Assembly (NCBI GenBank): GCA_022592435.1
Contig: JABYQS010000064.1
Coordinates: forward strand, 1-64,000
Direction: 5' to 3'
Source of the DNA: Cerioporus squamosus
Lineage: Eukaryota; Basidiomycota; Agaricomycetes; Polyporales; Polyporaceae
DNA: 64,000 nt
Shown here: in pieces, positions 22,760-33,364 of the stretch
How positions within the stretch are numbered: the first letter of the stretch is position 1
Layout of the letters: each line of letters opens with the position of its first letter
Position numbers and translations under genes: made by a program
The notes under the pieces: generated by a model
The model's input: the letters and a program-made list of their open reading frames with translations, nothing else
The model's database searches: none
What the model was told of the DNA's origin: nothing

Positions 22760-24083
22760 CTAATACGTAGGGGCGTAGATACGAAGCGAGTTCACTTCCC
22801 AGTAGGCACTCTGGAATGCCTGCGGATTGTTGTTCACGTCTGACCCCACAAATGAGCATCTTTTGACTCAGTGCTCAACATGAAACATAGACACTCACAG
22901 TCAACGCAGTCACCCGGGCAGCCAGAAGTGGAGTATGAGGTGCCCGCCCAGTCTCCCTGTGCGCGGCATCACTCAGCATCTCAGGTCAAGTCGGAGACCA
23001 TGCACGGCACTCACGCAGAACGTCAAGTCGAACACGAATATATGCGGGTCAAAGTGGCTCGCGTAGTCGCAGTTCTCGCACAGCGGGAACACAGCGTCGG
23101 GCTCGCCCCACCACGCGGTTGGGTAGATGGACGCGGGCGCGAAGAGGCCGGCGGCGGTGGGCGGGGGCGCGCGGACCTCGAGCGGGACGCGGGGGTCGTT
23201 GCGGGACCAGAACCAGATGCGCACGCCGGGGCTGTCGGTCTTGCTGCGGACCATGACGAAGAAGCCGCCGCCGGCGTCGTTGAAGGGGGTGCCGTAGGAC
23301 GCGGGGGTGTTGAACTGGACGCCGCAGCCCTGGTTGAAGTTCACGCTGGCGTCGCAGTTGGTGGAGGTGATGTTCCTAGCCCAGGGTGCCGGTGAGACTA
23401 GGGCAGAGGAGAATGCGGACGGGGACGTACCCCGACATGAAGCGGTCCGGGGGACCTGCGGGGGCACCACGCAGTTTGGCATTGTGTGGAGGGAGGCGAG
23501 GTTCGCGGTATCCAGATTGACACCTGTTGTCGTCGGGTGAGTGAGTTTTGCGTCTGCTGCGAGGTCGGTGCGGGGCAGAATGGGACGAGACGGACCTTCA
23601 ATTATGTCGATTTCGCCTCCGTGCGGCCACGGGCCCGCCTGGCTGAGGGACCAGAAGGCGGGCCAGGTGGCACATCCTTCGGGCATGTGCTGGAGGTCGA
23701 GGACGACGACGGCCTCGTCGTAGGCCTTGTTGGACTTGATGCGGACGCTGCTTCTGCCGCGATCTGTGGGCTGGGTGACGTTTTGGGAGTCGGCGCGCAT
23801 GATGAACTTGTCATCCGACGCTGCTCGTACGGCCGCGTCCGCGTTCATAAGTAGGCTCCGAACACTATGGAAGGTTATGCGACGCACCGAAAGTCAGGTT
23901 GGATGCGAGGGCGGTGGCTTGGTCAACGTAGTTGACGCGTCCGTGGGTTGGGTCGTCGAACGTCTCCCATGTCCAACTCTGGAGGAAGTCGCGTCCGATG
24001 TAGGTGTCGGCAAGAAAGAAGTTGGCACTGACGGGGCGCATAAGGAGCGCGGCAAGAGGAAGAAGAGTGTATCCAGTACGCAT
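22760..24083 (-). CDS. GH16 family endo-beta-glucanase (laminarinase-like), secreted
   Basis: Exons 24083-23888, 23820-23015, 22956-22899 and 22839-22760 give ~379 aa. A signal peptide is evident (MRTGYTLLPLAALLMRPVSA). The GH16 catalytic motif GEIDIIEG places E135 (nucleophile), D137 and E140 (acid/base) correctly. Conserved Trp motifs (GCATWPAFWSLS), AWWGEPDAVFP-type text, FDLTFCGDWAG and a C-terminal NNNPQAFQSAYWEVNSLRIY also fit. Such enzymes cut beta-1,3(4)-glucans in fungal or plant walls. Near 23445-23390 the continuous frame contains ~20 residues foreign to the family. A one-base slip in the C run plus removal of a 55-nt GT-AG segment would restore DRFMSGNITSTNCD, so this copy may carry a frameshift or an assembly error. 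Confidence 0.82.
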
Positions 24084-24799
24084 GGTAGAACGGGTCTCGC
24101 AGCGGCCGGCGGGGTGCGGTGCTTGCGTGGCGGAGGAGGGGGCGCACGTAGAGCAGGACGGCGAACATGAACACAGAGAGCACTCTTAAAGGACCGAGCA
24201 GCGTGCTGCCGTCGAGTATGCCGGCCATCTGGACCAGAGGCTGACACCGTGCCCGAGTTGGCTGCCGAACTAGGATGGCAGCTAACAGAGCACGCGGTGT
24301 TATTGGGCAGCTGCAGCGCATGATAGCGAGCATACGAACCGTAGTAGACCAGAGTCAGACCAAGTCAAGACTGTAGCTTGCGTTCCGCGTCAGAGTAGGT
24401 TCGGGTGTAGAAGGCTCGTCGACGTTATCACAAGAGCAGACACCCAAGCATCGTCCCAGCCTGCGTTGGTTGTCTGCAGAGATCGATTGCGCTGAGGTCG
24501 CCGGGGCGATGAGCGTGAAGGACACGACGTCACGGTCAAGCCAGCGAGCAGATCTGCCAGACGCGGCCCAGACGGCGGCCAGCGCCCAGATCGCGATCAC
24601 GATCCTACCATCTTGAGCCGACACATGTCCAGATATGGAAGGCATCTAGGAATGTGGCAACTCCGACCGCGCCGTCAGCCAGAGACTTATATTCGCCGTC
24701 GGCCATCGAGCGGCCATTTTCCTTCTTTCCCCGCCCTTCGTCGTTCTCCCGCGTGCCCGGTGCATCGTTCGCTCGCTTTCGCATTGCTCTCTTCCGACC
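24084..24799. promoter_or_regulatory. Divergent promoter region, GH16 / aspartic protease
   Basis: 716 bases between two divergent genes for secreted hydrolases. No coding signal. Just upstream of the protease ATG the sequence is C/T-rich, common before fungal start sites. Shared regulation is possible but not shown. Confidence 0.4.
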
Positions 24800-26696
24800 A
24801 TGCTGGCCCATCACCTCCTTCCCCTCTCCTTTCTTTCTCTCAGCCTGACCGGCGTCCATGGTTCACCAGTGCGACAGGCCAGCTCGCCGTTACGCGTGAA
24901 GATACGCTCGCCCTCTATGCGTTTCCACCGCAGAGGAGCCGACCCCCAAGCTCAAGATCACATCTTCGATCCCTATCACGCAGTAGGTCATCTGCATATT
25001 ATCACGTTCGCCCCAGCGCCTCAACCGTTCAGCTCCAAGAACTCGAGGACATAGTCTTCAAATATCAGCGAGCAACCCAGTTCCTCCAGGGTGTCGATGT
25101 CAATGCGGGCACCCGTCCTGACGCCGGATACCCGCCGTTCGAAGCCAATGACACTCAGAACACCCCCCAGCTGCAGACTCAAGCTGCGGCCAGCGTTCAA
25201 GCGCTTTCGGATTCAAGCGGTGGTCCTTCAGACATGTTCGGCGGTGTTCCTCCCGTCGGATCGGAGATGACCACAATGCCCCTCACGGACTACGTCTCGG
25301 GCAGTATGGACGTCCTCTACGAGGGCCAGGTCGCGTTGGGCTCCCCGGCGCAGTACCTCGACCTTCAGGCCGACACTGGCTCCGCCGACCTCTGGGTGCC
25401 GTCCAACTGCAAAGGCTGTCTCAACGACGGGTTCAAGGCGCAGGAGAGCTCGACGTACATGAGCATGTCATCCAAGTGTACGCTTACCTATGTGCGACTA
25501 TCTAGTCCTGGTGTAGCAGAATGGCACTGACGATCTGCACTTCAGGGCTCAGGCAGCGCATCGGGCGTGGTGGCGCAAGACACAGTCTCGATCGGAACCT
25601 TGACAGTGCCCGAACAGGGTTTATGCGCGGTGCGTAAGGTGTCTACCGAATTCAACGACCAGCCCACCAGCGGCATTCTGGGCCTCGCCTTCGGGACCAT
25701 TGCTGTGACCAAAAAACCGACGTTCTTCGAGAACCTCCTTTCGCAGAAGAAGGTTCCCAACAGCTTCTTCGCCATTTACCTGACAAGAGGCAAGCCGGAC
25801 GGTTCTGAGGCAAGTAGCGTGTGCGTCGAGGATGGCTGGCGCTCACCTCGTTCAGATCTGCTTCGGCTGTTACGACCCCACGAAGGCCACGGGTCCGATA
25901 ACTTGGATCCTCCTCGTAGCTCGCGTCAGTCTCGAACGACCCAGATCATGCTTGGAAACTGACGGAATCGCTCCTTAGAACTATTGGTCGGTTCGATTGG
26001 ACGGTGCATCTGTCGGCAGGTCAAAAGTAGCTAGAAACGCGATAGCGGTTAGTAATCCAATCGCAGCATGTGTGATCCGATGAGACTTATGCCTGTTCCT
26101 CGACAGGCCATTGACAGCGGCGCGACCTTGATACACCTGCCGGCTGATCTCACCAACGCTGTCTACGACCTGGTGAGCACATTTGCAACTTCGACTCGCT
26201 CTCGTTCATCGGTCCCGCCTGCAGATACCCGGTTCAAATACTACGGCGAGGTATGGGGGAGGTGAGTCACGCACCATAGTCAATATGACCTGCATCCGTT
26301 CAATACTACGCAGAGTTCCACTCATACCCGTGCAACGCCACGATCAACATAGTGCTATGGCTCGGAGGTCGACCCTATGCCATCCATCCAGCAGATCTCA
26401 ACCTGGGTAAGATGGACACGGACCCTACGTGCGTACATCACCCATCCACTCGAGGCGACATGCTCACGTCGGTCGATACAGGATGTGCATAGGCAGCATC
26501 GTTGCTACGTCTGCTGGCATGGATGCCGACCTCGCTATCCTCGGGGATGCCTTCATGAAGTCCTGTGAGTGCGGGTGACAAGGCGACGCAATCCGTCCTC
26601 GTGAAGCTAACGCACCGCCACACAGACTACACCGTGTTCGACTATCACGGCAAAGGGAGAGTGGGCCTCGCACCGAGCATCAACAATCAGGAGTGA
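24800..26696 (+). CDS. Secreted pepsin-like aspartic protease (A1 family)
   Basis: Ten exons (24800-24982, 25033-25491, 25546-25809, 25856-25915, 25979-26026, 26107-26172, 26225-26261, 26314-26428, 26482-26564, 26626-26696) give 461 aa in unbroken phase. The signal peptide is MLAHHLLPLSFLSLSLTGVHG. A propeptide runs to about residue 140. The first active-site motif is DTGSADLWVPS (D175) and the second is DSGATL (D341). GILGLAFG and the C-terminal FDYHGKGRVGLAP also fit family A1. Intron 3 (25810-25855) starts GCAAGT, a GC-AG intron. The protein may be secreted or vacuolar; a membrane or GPI anchor is not seen. It faces PHS1 tail to tail with 212 bp between stops. Confidence 0.9.
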
Positions 26697-26908
26697 GGCG
26701 AACGCAAGGTCATGAACTGCGCGTTGCAGCGTCTTCGCAGCGGAGGGGAACGGCCGAAACATCATTATTTTCATGTACTCTATCCATCCTATCAGCAAAC
26801 GCCGATCCTTTGCCCATACAGAGAGACCCACCTATCCAACTACGCGCGCACCAGCGCTGCGCTAGAGATAACCCATGAACAGCACGAATGCGAGCAGGGA
26901 CCCGCAGA

Positions 26909-27954
26909 TCACGACGACTTGGACTTGACGCCAGTCCGTCCAGCGGGGCGGCTGCCCCCGAGCACCTTGCGCCGCTGCTTGATCATATGCGTGTACATCA
27001 CATACAGCCCTGACAACGAAGCTCAGCACGAGCAGCACGATCGCGGCGGGGCCCGCACAGCCCGCGCGCGCGTCCCCGTAGAAGAGTGCGCCCCACTTAC
27101 CAGGCCACCAGATCGCGAAGAGGAGCTCGCGCGCGTTCGCGTGCAGGTCCGCGTGCAGGCCGAAGGCGGGGTGCGGGAGCGTCGCGTAGATGAGGAGCGC
27201 CTCGGAGGACGCGCCGGTCGCGTAGAGGACGTAGAAGAGCGTGTAGCGGAGGAAGAGGAGGGGGCGGGGCTCGCGCCCGAGGAGGGAGAAGGCGTAGAAG
27301 GAGTAGCGCACGACCTCGGTGAGCGACCAGGAGAGGACCATGGACGCGTACAGCGGGTTGGTGTGCGTCTGCGCGGGAGAGGATGGGCGTGCGTGAGAAA
27401 GTCAGAGCCAGAGTCAGAGTCGGGGTGTACGTGTACGCGTGGTAGGGGTGGACAAGGCAGGGGGTGGTGTACGGAGGATGCGAGGGTAAGGGACGGAGAC
27501 GCACCTGGGGGAACTGGGCCGTGATGCCCCAGACGAGGTAGAGCCGGCTCGAGACCTGCATGAGGGTCGTCGCGAGCGGGCTGCGCACCCACCCGAGCAG
27601 GACGTGCAGCACCTCGAGCACGGCGACGCTCTGCACGATCGCCGTGTCCGCCCCGACCTCCGTGTACGCGCCAGCGGCGCGCTCTACGAGCGACGACGGG
27701 CGCAGTTTTGAGCCATCGAGGTTGAGCACGACGACGAGGGTGCGCAGGAGGACGTATGACCAGCCGAGGGTCGAGAGGACGTTGTAGAGCACGAGGTAGT
27801 ACTTGACCAGTGTCGGGGGACCTGCGGGGTGCGTCGGGCGCCGTGGTCAGAGGACGCGTCGGGCTCGTATGCATGTCAGATATTGCTCACCTCTCTTCTT
27901 CTGAGGCACGGCCGGGAGAGGCTTTTCGGCGTTGACTTCCTCGACGAACGCCAT
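26909..27954 (-). CDS. PHS1: Very-long-chain 3-hydroxyacyl-CoA dehydratase (Phs1/HACD)
   Basis: Four exons (27954-27891, 27821-27505, 27368-27101, 27009-26909) give 249 aa. Features of the PTPLA/Phs1 family are YYLVLYNVLSTLGWSYVL (first helix), AVLEVLHVLLGWVRSP, SRLYLVWGI, SWSLTEVVRYSFYAF (active-site region with the conserved Glu and Tyr), FLRYTLFYVLYATG and LLFAIWWPGLYVMYTHM. The Lys/Arg-rich C-terminus suits ER retrieval. The enzyme dehydrates 3-hydroxyacyl-CoA in the ER fatty-acid elongation cycle that feeds sphingolipids. Splicing the last intron (27010-27100) is needed to recover the family's C-terminus; reading through gives an unrelated tail. Confidence 0.93.
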
Positions 27955-28396
27955 GGTCGTGTCGTGTCGCGTCGTGATCGTCGGAGGCGAAGTTTCGTCT
28001 GAGCGTCTCGCACGCACTTGCCAGGTCGTCCGCGCTCACCGGGGCCGGGCACAGTACTCTCCCCGACCGAACCCCGAGCGGAGGTCTCGCTCACATCGCA
28101 CGAAGCTCGAACCCGAACCCATTCTTGACACTGAAAGAAACGTATGTTACATCTTCTTATCTACAAGGCGAAGGAGGAGCGCTCGCATGCAAATACGAGA
28201 ATAAAGAGTACCCGAAGAACCAGAGAGCGGGAGACACCATAACGTACACGCATAGGTCAAGTCAAGGGAGAGCCTGGAGAATGCAACGCTCTCTCTCAGA
28301 GACGACCATCCGCTAACCCAACCCCGTCTCCTCCTAATTACAGGGGACGGAGTCTGGCCGCGACATGCCGGGAAAACGCACGCATTGCCTCGGGAC
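27955..28396. other. Intergenic spacer
   Basis: 442 bases between the PHS1 start and the bZIP stop, both minus. It contains the bZIP 3' flank and the PHS1 promoter. No other feature seen. Confidence 0.4.
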
Positions 28397-29817
28397 CTAG
28401 TGCTTCTCCTGCCCTTCCGCCGACGAACCCTGGTCATCGTTCCTCGTCTCGTTCCCTCCCTGCTGCTGCTGTTGCTGTTGCTGCTGTCCCATCGGCGGAC
28501 CTTGCGCTGACCCAGGGGGAGCGCCGTTGGCTCCATTCACGCCCAACGCGTTCGGATCGGGCATGGGCACGTTCGCGTTCGGGTTGAGGGCCATCAGCTG
28601 GGCTTGGGAGGCCTGGAGCGCCGCACGCAGGGTGGCGTTCTCGATCCGGAGCTGGTCGACGATCGTCCGACATTCCTCCCAGCGTCGGTTCGCCTCATCC
28701 GCGGACGCGAGGGCGGCGTCGAGCAGCTGCGAGCGCGATTCGAGTGTCTTGACGTGCCTGGAGGAAGAGAGCGCGCATGGTCAGCGTCAGTGGCTGCACC
28801 GAGACGATATGGATGAGATCGCTGCTAGGGAGAATCGTGCGAGCACGTCCCGTGGATCGCAATGCCCGCAGTCCCACCTATGCTCTGCGATCGGAGCAGG
28901 GAGCAGGGGCGAGTATTCAGGTCTATATATGCGCGACTTCGCGCTTCATATCGCACCTGGTGGCTCAGATGTTCACTATATGCGCATTAAGCGCCTCGGA
29001 CGGCGGACTCGAAGCACGTCTGGTTTGCATCCACCACAAGACTGGGTTCCGCCCCGAGGTGGATGTAAGTACGAGACGTGCCCGGAAGAGCAAATCATAT
29101 CTGACTGCCCGATCAAACTCGTGAAAAGCGGGCAGAAGTGGGCAATCTGCCGAGCTCGTGCGATGCTTCCAAGCTCTGGCCACGGCGAGATGAATGAGAT
29201 GGACAGCACGTACTGGTCTCGTCGTTCTCGGAACGCGCGTTGCGCTTTCCTGTTCTGCTCTGCTCGCTTGCTCTGGCTGAGCGTGCGCCCAGAGGAGCCC
29301 CCGGGCGAGTGCTGCTCAGGCTGCGGTTGCGGAGGCCCTCCCGGATGACCAGGAGGAGGCGGGCCACCGGGGTGTCCTGGCGGGGGCATGCCCCCCGGAG
29401 TGAAGTCGCCCGGCGGGGGTGGGTACGGGTACGGCATGGGGTGGCCCGCGAGGTGAGGCGGAGGCGGGTGCATGAGGGTGTGAGGCGGCGGGAGGGCGTG
29501 TTGCGGCATCGAGCCCGGGGGCGGGGGCATCATGCCAGGATTTGGCGGGCCCGGGGGCGGGGGAGGACCCGTCTCTGTCGGGGCAGATGCGGGCGACTTG
29601 CGCTTCCGGGACGCGCGGGGGCGGCCTGGGTCACAGAGGGAGGGTCATCGCGGAGACGGAGCGTCTGGAAAGTCCCTGGCGGCTGGGGCTGGGGCTGGGA
29701 GTGGTGGAGGGCGTTGGGGTCGGCCGTCGGGGGCTGCGGCGGGGGGTGCGCCTGCTGCTGCTGTTGCTGCTGCTGGGGCGGGGGCTGCTGGTACGCGGGG
29801 GGTGGGTGTCCTAACAT
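28397..29817 (-). CDS. AP-1/Yap-like bZIP transcription factor
   Basis: Exons 29817-29658 (tentative), 29625-29214 and 28757-28397 give ~310 aa. The basic region SKRAEQNRKAQRAFRERRDQ matches the fungal AP-1 signature (NxxAQxxFR). It continues across the intron into a leucine zipper (HVKTLESRSQLLDAALASAD...). Pro/Gly/His-rich segments lie before it, and Gln runs lie near both ends (8-9 Gln). The family binds AP-1-type sites and often controls oxidative or metal stress. No Cys-rich redox domain like that of Yap1 is visible, so that role is not supported. The intron inside the bZIP domain is 456 nt, long for this genome. The first junction would need a 32-nt intron and may instead be a frameshift. 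Confidence 0.78.
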
Positions 29818-31298
29818 GGGCAATATGCGGGACAGTAGACAATCGTCGTGTGTATTAGTAAGAAATCCTCGCGTGGCGGAGTTCGTTCCCGCCCCCAGCC
29901 CTCCGCGCACGTGACCGTCTCTCTTCTTCCCCGACTCCGTCCAAGTCCGTTCTCGTCGCGCCGATTCCCTCCTCCTCCGCCGGTGCCCTCTGTGCCCCTT
30001 GTTGGCCGCCTTTCTGCGAGTTCGTCGCACTGAAAGCCTCACCCAAATCGCGCTCTTCCCGCGTCGTGCCCGGCGGGGTACCTCGGCCACGGGTGGGATG
30101 CCTCCCGAGAGCTCGCGAAACCGCCCACGGTCGTGTGGGATGACAAAGCCCAGTTGGACAATACCATCGCAGCTGCGTAATAACCGCATCGGAGAATACC
30201 GTCGCATCCTCAATACAGTCTTCGGGTTTAGCATGACCTGACTGAACTCGCAGTGATTGGTCTGGGCCGTCGACTGGTAAGCGGTGCGGCTTCAATCCGA
30301 GCCGCCTGGGTACGAGACCAACTGCACCCACAGCAGTACCGATCGGGCCGTGTCGATGTCATGAAGGTGAGCACTACGAAGCTGATGGTTCCCTGCTCGG
30401 ACGGCCGTACGCTCACTAATCACGATCTCTTGAAGGGGGAGAAGCGATATCTCAGGCTCGGTAGTCAACGTACCGGCACAAAGTCCCGCTCACCCTCGCA
30501 GGTCGATTGATCTATAACGAACTGCACATATGCCCCGGATGTCACGCTTGAGGCCGGATACTGATCATGGACGGTTGGACCCATCCTGGATGTCGCAGGA
30601 AGTCCCGGAGTCCGTCTACGGGGAGCAGCTTCGCCTTCTCGCCTCCGAATGTTCAATGTCGAGCCTAGTATCCATCGCCTCTCGTCTTCTCAATCTATCT
30701 GGGGACTTTCGCGATGCGAGTCGCCACCGCAGCTGCGATACACGCGGACCGCAAACTAGCTGCGTACGGTCCGCGACCTGAGCTACTCAATCTCGGCGAT
30801 GCTTCGGGGCTGCCTTGAGCCTCGAACTCTCTGGTTCAAGTTGCAGCAGAACGTGGCTTAACGCCATGTCCTCGCCTCGAGGTGACCGCACTGCTCTCGC
30901 GTTCTGGGATGCAAACTTGCTTGGCGCGCCGTTTGTTGCTGCGAGATTACCTTTGCTGATCATCCTTTCTGGGGATTCTCAGACCAACCCGCAGGAGGCT
31001 TCTTCTGATGCTCTCCAGCTTTACGCTGCATGCAGCAGCTGTACATATGTTAAGATATGCTGAAAGCAACCATGTCCAGTACGATACCGCGGGCCGTTGG
31101 ACCATTGTGCTAGAATATTGAGCGCTTCATGCCGGACAGGGGCCGAGACCGCTGACGCCGGAAAGGACGTCAAGTGCTACATTGGGGCAAAGGTTCACAC
31201 GCAAACACACTGCAACGCGTCGACGTGAGGTCGAGCTCGTTGTTCTCGACGTCGACCACGAATCCTCATACCCCGTCCCCTGCGGAGCTGCCACACTC
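29818..31298. promoter_or_regulatory. Divergent promoter, bZIP / PSR-type phosphatase copy 2
   Basis: 1.48 kb between two divergent genes. No open frame shows a domain or a consistent exon chain. It should contain both promoters and 5' UTRs; no specific sites are called. Confidence 0.4.
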
Positions 31299-33364
31299 AT
31301 GGCCACTGCAGCCTCTCCGGATGTAACAGGTCCTCAGGTATGTGTCCATGCTGTCGCTGCCGCACCCCGTCTCATCGCCAGCAGTCCGCGAAGGGGAAGG
31401 AAGTCGCGGCGGAGCCACAGAGTGCCCAGCCTGCAGAGGGACAAAGCGAGAGTGAAAAGAGCAGTCCGGCAGGCGAGGAGTCTGCACGAGAAGACGACGT
31501 CGGCAACGGAAACGGCAACGCCAGCACGTCGGACCACACAGAGATCCCCCACCCCTCTTCCTCCACCCCGCCAGGCAGCGCAGGGCAGGCCCCTCCGCCT
31601 CCACCACCGCCTGCCGCCGTGCGGTCTGCGGACTCAATACCCACCCCTCACGACGAGAACGGTACCGTCCGGAAAGACAAGGGTTCGCTCGAGAGCGAGC
31701 AGACAGGCACAAACACGTTTAAAGGCTCGCCCCGCAAGGATGCGAGCAAGTCTGTCTCGGACGGCGTTCACACGTCTACCACGGAGGGCGAACAGACTGA
31801 CAGTGCGAAAGCTCGTCGTTCGAAAGGGTTGCTCTCGAAACTCCTCCGGGTGCTCGTACCTTGCGTCGGCCCGTCGTCCCGCGCACACGCAATAGACCTC
31901 GACGAGAAGGCACGAGCCCCTCCACAATCCTCAAAACCTCAGGAGGCAGCGTCCGCGGATCTGAAGGAGAAGCAGGCGGCGAAGGAGGCGGAGGACCTGC
32001 CACCAGCACCCCAGGAACCCGGCTCGTCGCTCAATGGCGCCCAGGCGTCTACCTCTGACGCAGAGATCCCACCACCCTTGCAGCCCATTGACATCCCTGA
32101 GCAACCTGATGACCCCAACGTTATCGTACCCCCCACGCCTACGAAGACGCTGCCGTTGGAGGAGACCGAGGGTGTGACGTCTGGCGCCGTACAACCCCCA
32201 GGTTCGACGGGCGAGAGCATACACAATCACTCTAGGAGGAACTCTAGGGATATGGGCGAAGAGAGCGATGGCTCGACGAGCTTCACGGATGACGAGGAGC
32301 TGGACGAGGGCACGCCCGTTGACGAGGTGGAGGACGAGGAGGAGAGGCTTATCATGCAGGGTGGCGCCGGTATACCCGTTGGACCGGTGAGTTACCATCT
32401 TTGCCGCCCTTCTTATGACTGGAGTCCGACGTCTCTGCCCGACAGGATGGCATTCCTAGACCACTTCTTCCGCCGATCTCCCCGAAGCACGCAGGTCGGA
32501 AGTGCCTAGTGCTGGATCTCGACGAAACTCTAGTGCACAGTAGTTTCAAGGTACGTGTCGCAGTGTTAGCTATCTTTGAAGGTTGCGTTTCGGGAGCGAC
32601 TCTAAATGACAGTCGTGACAAGAGCGATCCGTACATACATGTTCGCGAGTCGGCGTGGGTCCTCCCCCAGGCTGCCATAGCCTTCTCGCATCCATGAATG
32701 CAGACTCGCTGAACTCTTCCCTCAACGTCTCATATTTTCTTCTTTTGACCTCTTCTACCATGCGAAGTCTTGAAACTGATTGACGCTTGACCATGTAGTC
32801 GATTCAACAAGCCGACTATGTCGTGCCTGTCGAGATTGAGTACCATTGGCATAACGTTTATGTCATCAAGCGACCGGGCGTAGACAACTTTCTGAAGAAG
32901 ATGGGAGAGATTTACGAAGTCGTCGTGTTCACGGCGAGTCTAAGCAAGGTTCGTTTCCAGAAGCGTTGAATCATCGCGCAGGACTAACTTGACCATGTTG
33001 ACAGTACGCTGATCCCGTGCTTGACAAGCTGGATATCCACCGTGTGGTTTCACACCGGTTATTCCGCGAGAGCTGCTATAACCATAGGGGAAACTATGTC
33101 AAGGTACGTCCTTGATACCAAGCTCTTCCGAGAGTTTCATTTAAAACCGTACCGCAGGACTTGTCTCAACTTGGCCGGCCGATCGAGGATACCATCATCA
33201 TTGACAACTCGCCAGCATCGTATATTTTCCATCCCAACAACGCCGTCCCAGTGTCGTCGTGGTTCAACGATCCGCACGACACGGAGCTTACGGATCTGTG
33301 CCCCTTCCTCGCAGATCTTGCACAGGTTGACGATGTCCGTGGCGTGCTTGACGGTGGCCTATGA
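31299..33364 (+). CDS. NIF/SCP-type protein phosphatase (PSR1-like), copy 2
   Basis: Six exons (31299-31337, 31382-32386, 32446-32550, 32799-32948, 33005-33103, 33158-33364) give 534 aa. Residues ~1-348 are disordered, with Lys/Glu/Ser-rich text and poly-Pro. The FCP1-homology domain is complete: [12 protein letters not shown] (D372, D374), [15 protein letters not shown], then [13 protein letters not shown] and [18 protein letters not shown]. Exons 3-6 have the same lengths as exons 4-7 of copy 1 (105, 150, 99, 207), so the two are duplicates, now ~25.9 kb apart on the same strand. An alternative start at 31340 would give a Cys-rich N-terminus (MCPCCRC), reminiscent of palmitoylated yeast Psr1. 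That would require keeping intron 1. The intron at 32551-32798 is unusually long (248 nt). Confidence 0.88.

Noticed and set aside
27009..27100. Unspliced C-terminal extension of PHS1
   Set aside because: Reading through intron 3 gives a tail unrelated to the family. Splicing restores the GLYVMYTHM end with a Lys/Arg-rich tail.
26712..27524. 270-codon plus frame over PHS1
   Set aside because: It is antisense to well-supported PHS1 exons; the Arg/Glu/Val-rich text is an artefact.
29240..29914. 224-codon plus frame over the bZIP gene
   Set aside because: It is antisense to Pro/Gln-rich bZIP coding sequence.
30240..31180. Possible gene upstream of the second phosphatase
   Set aside because: Only short frames without domains or a consistent exon chain; treated as promoter/intergenic.
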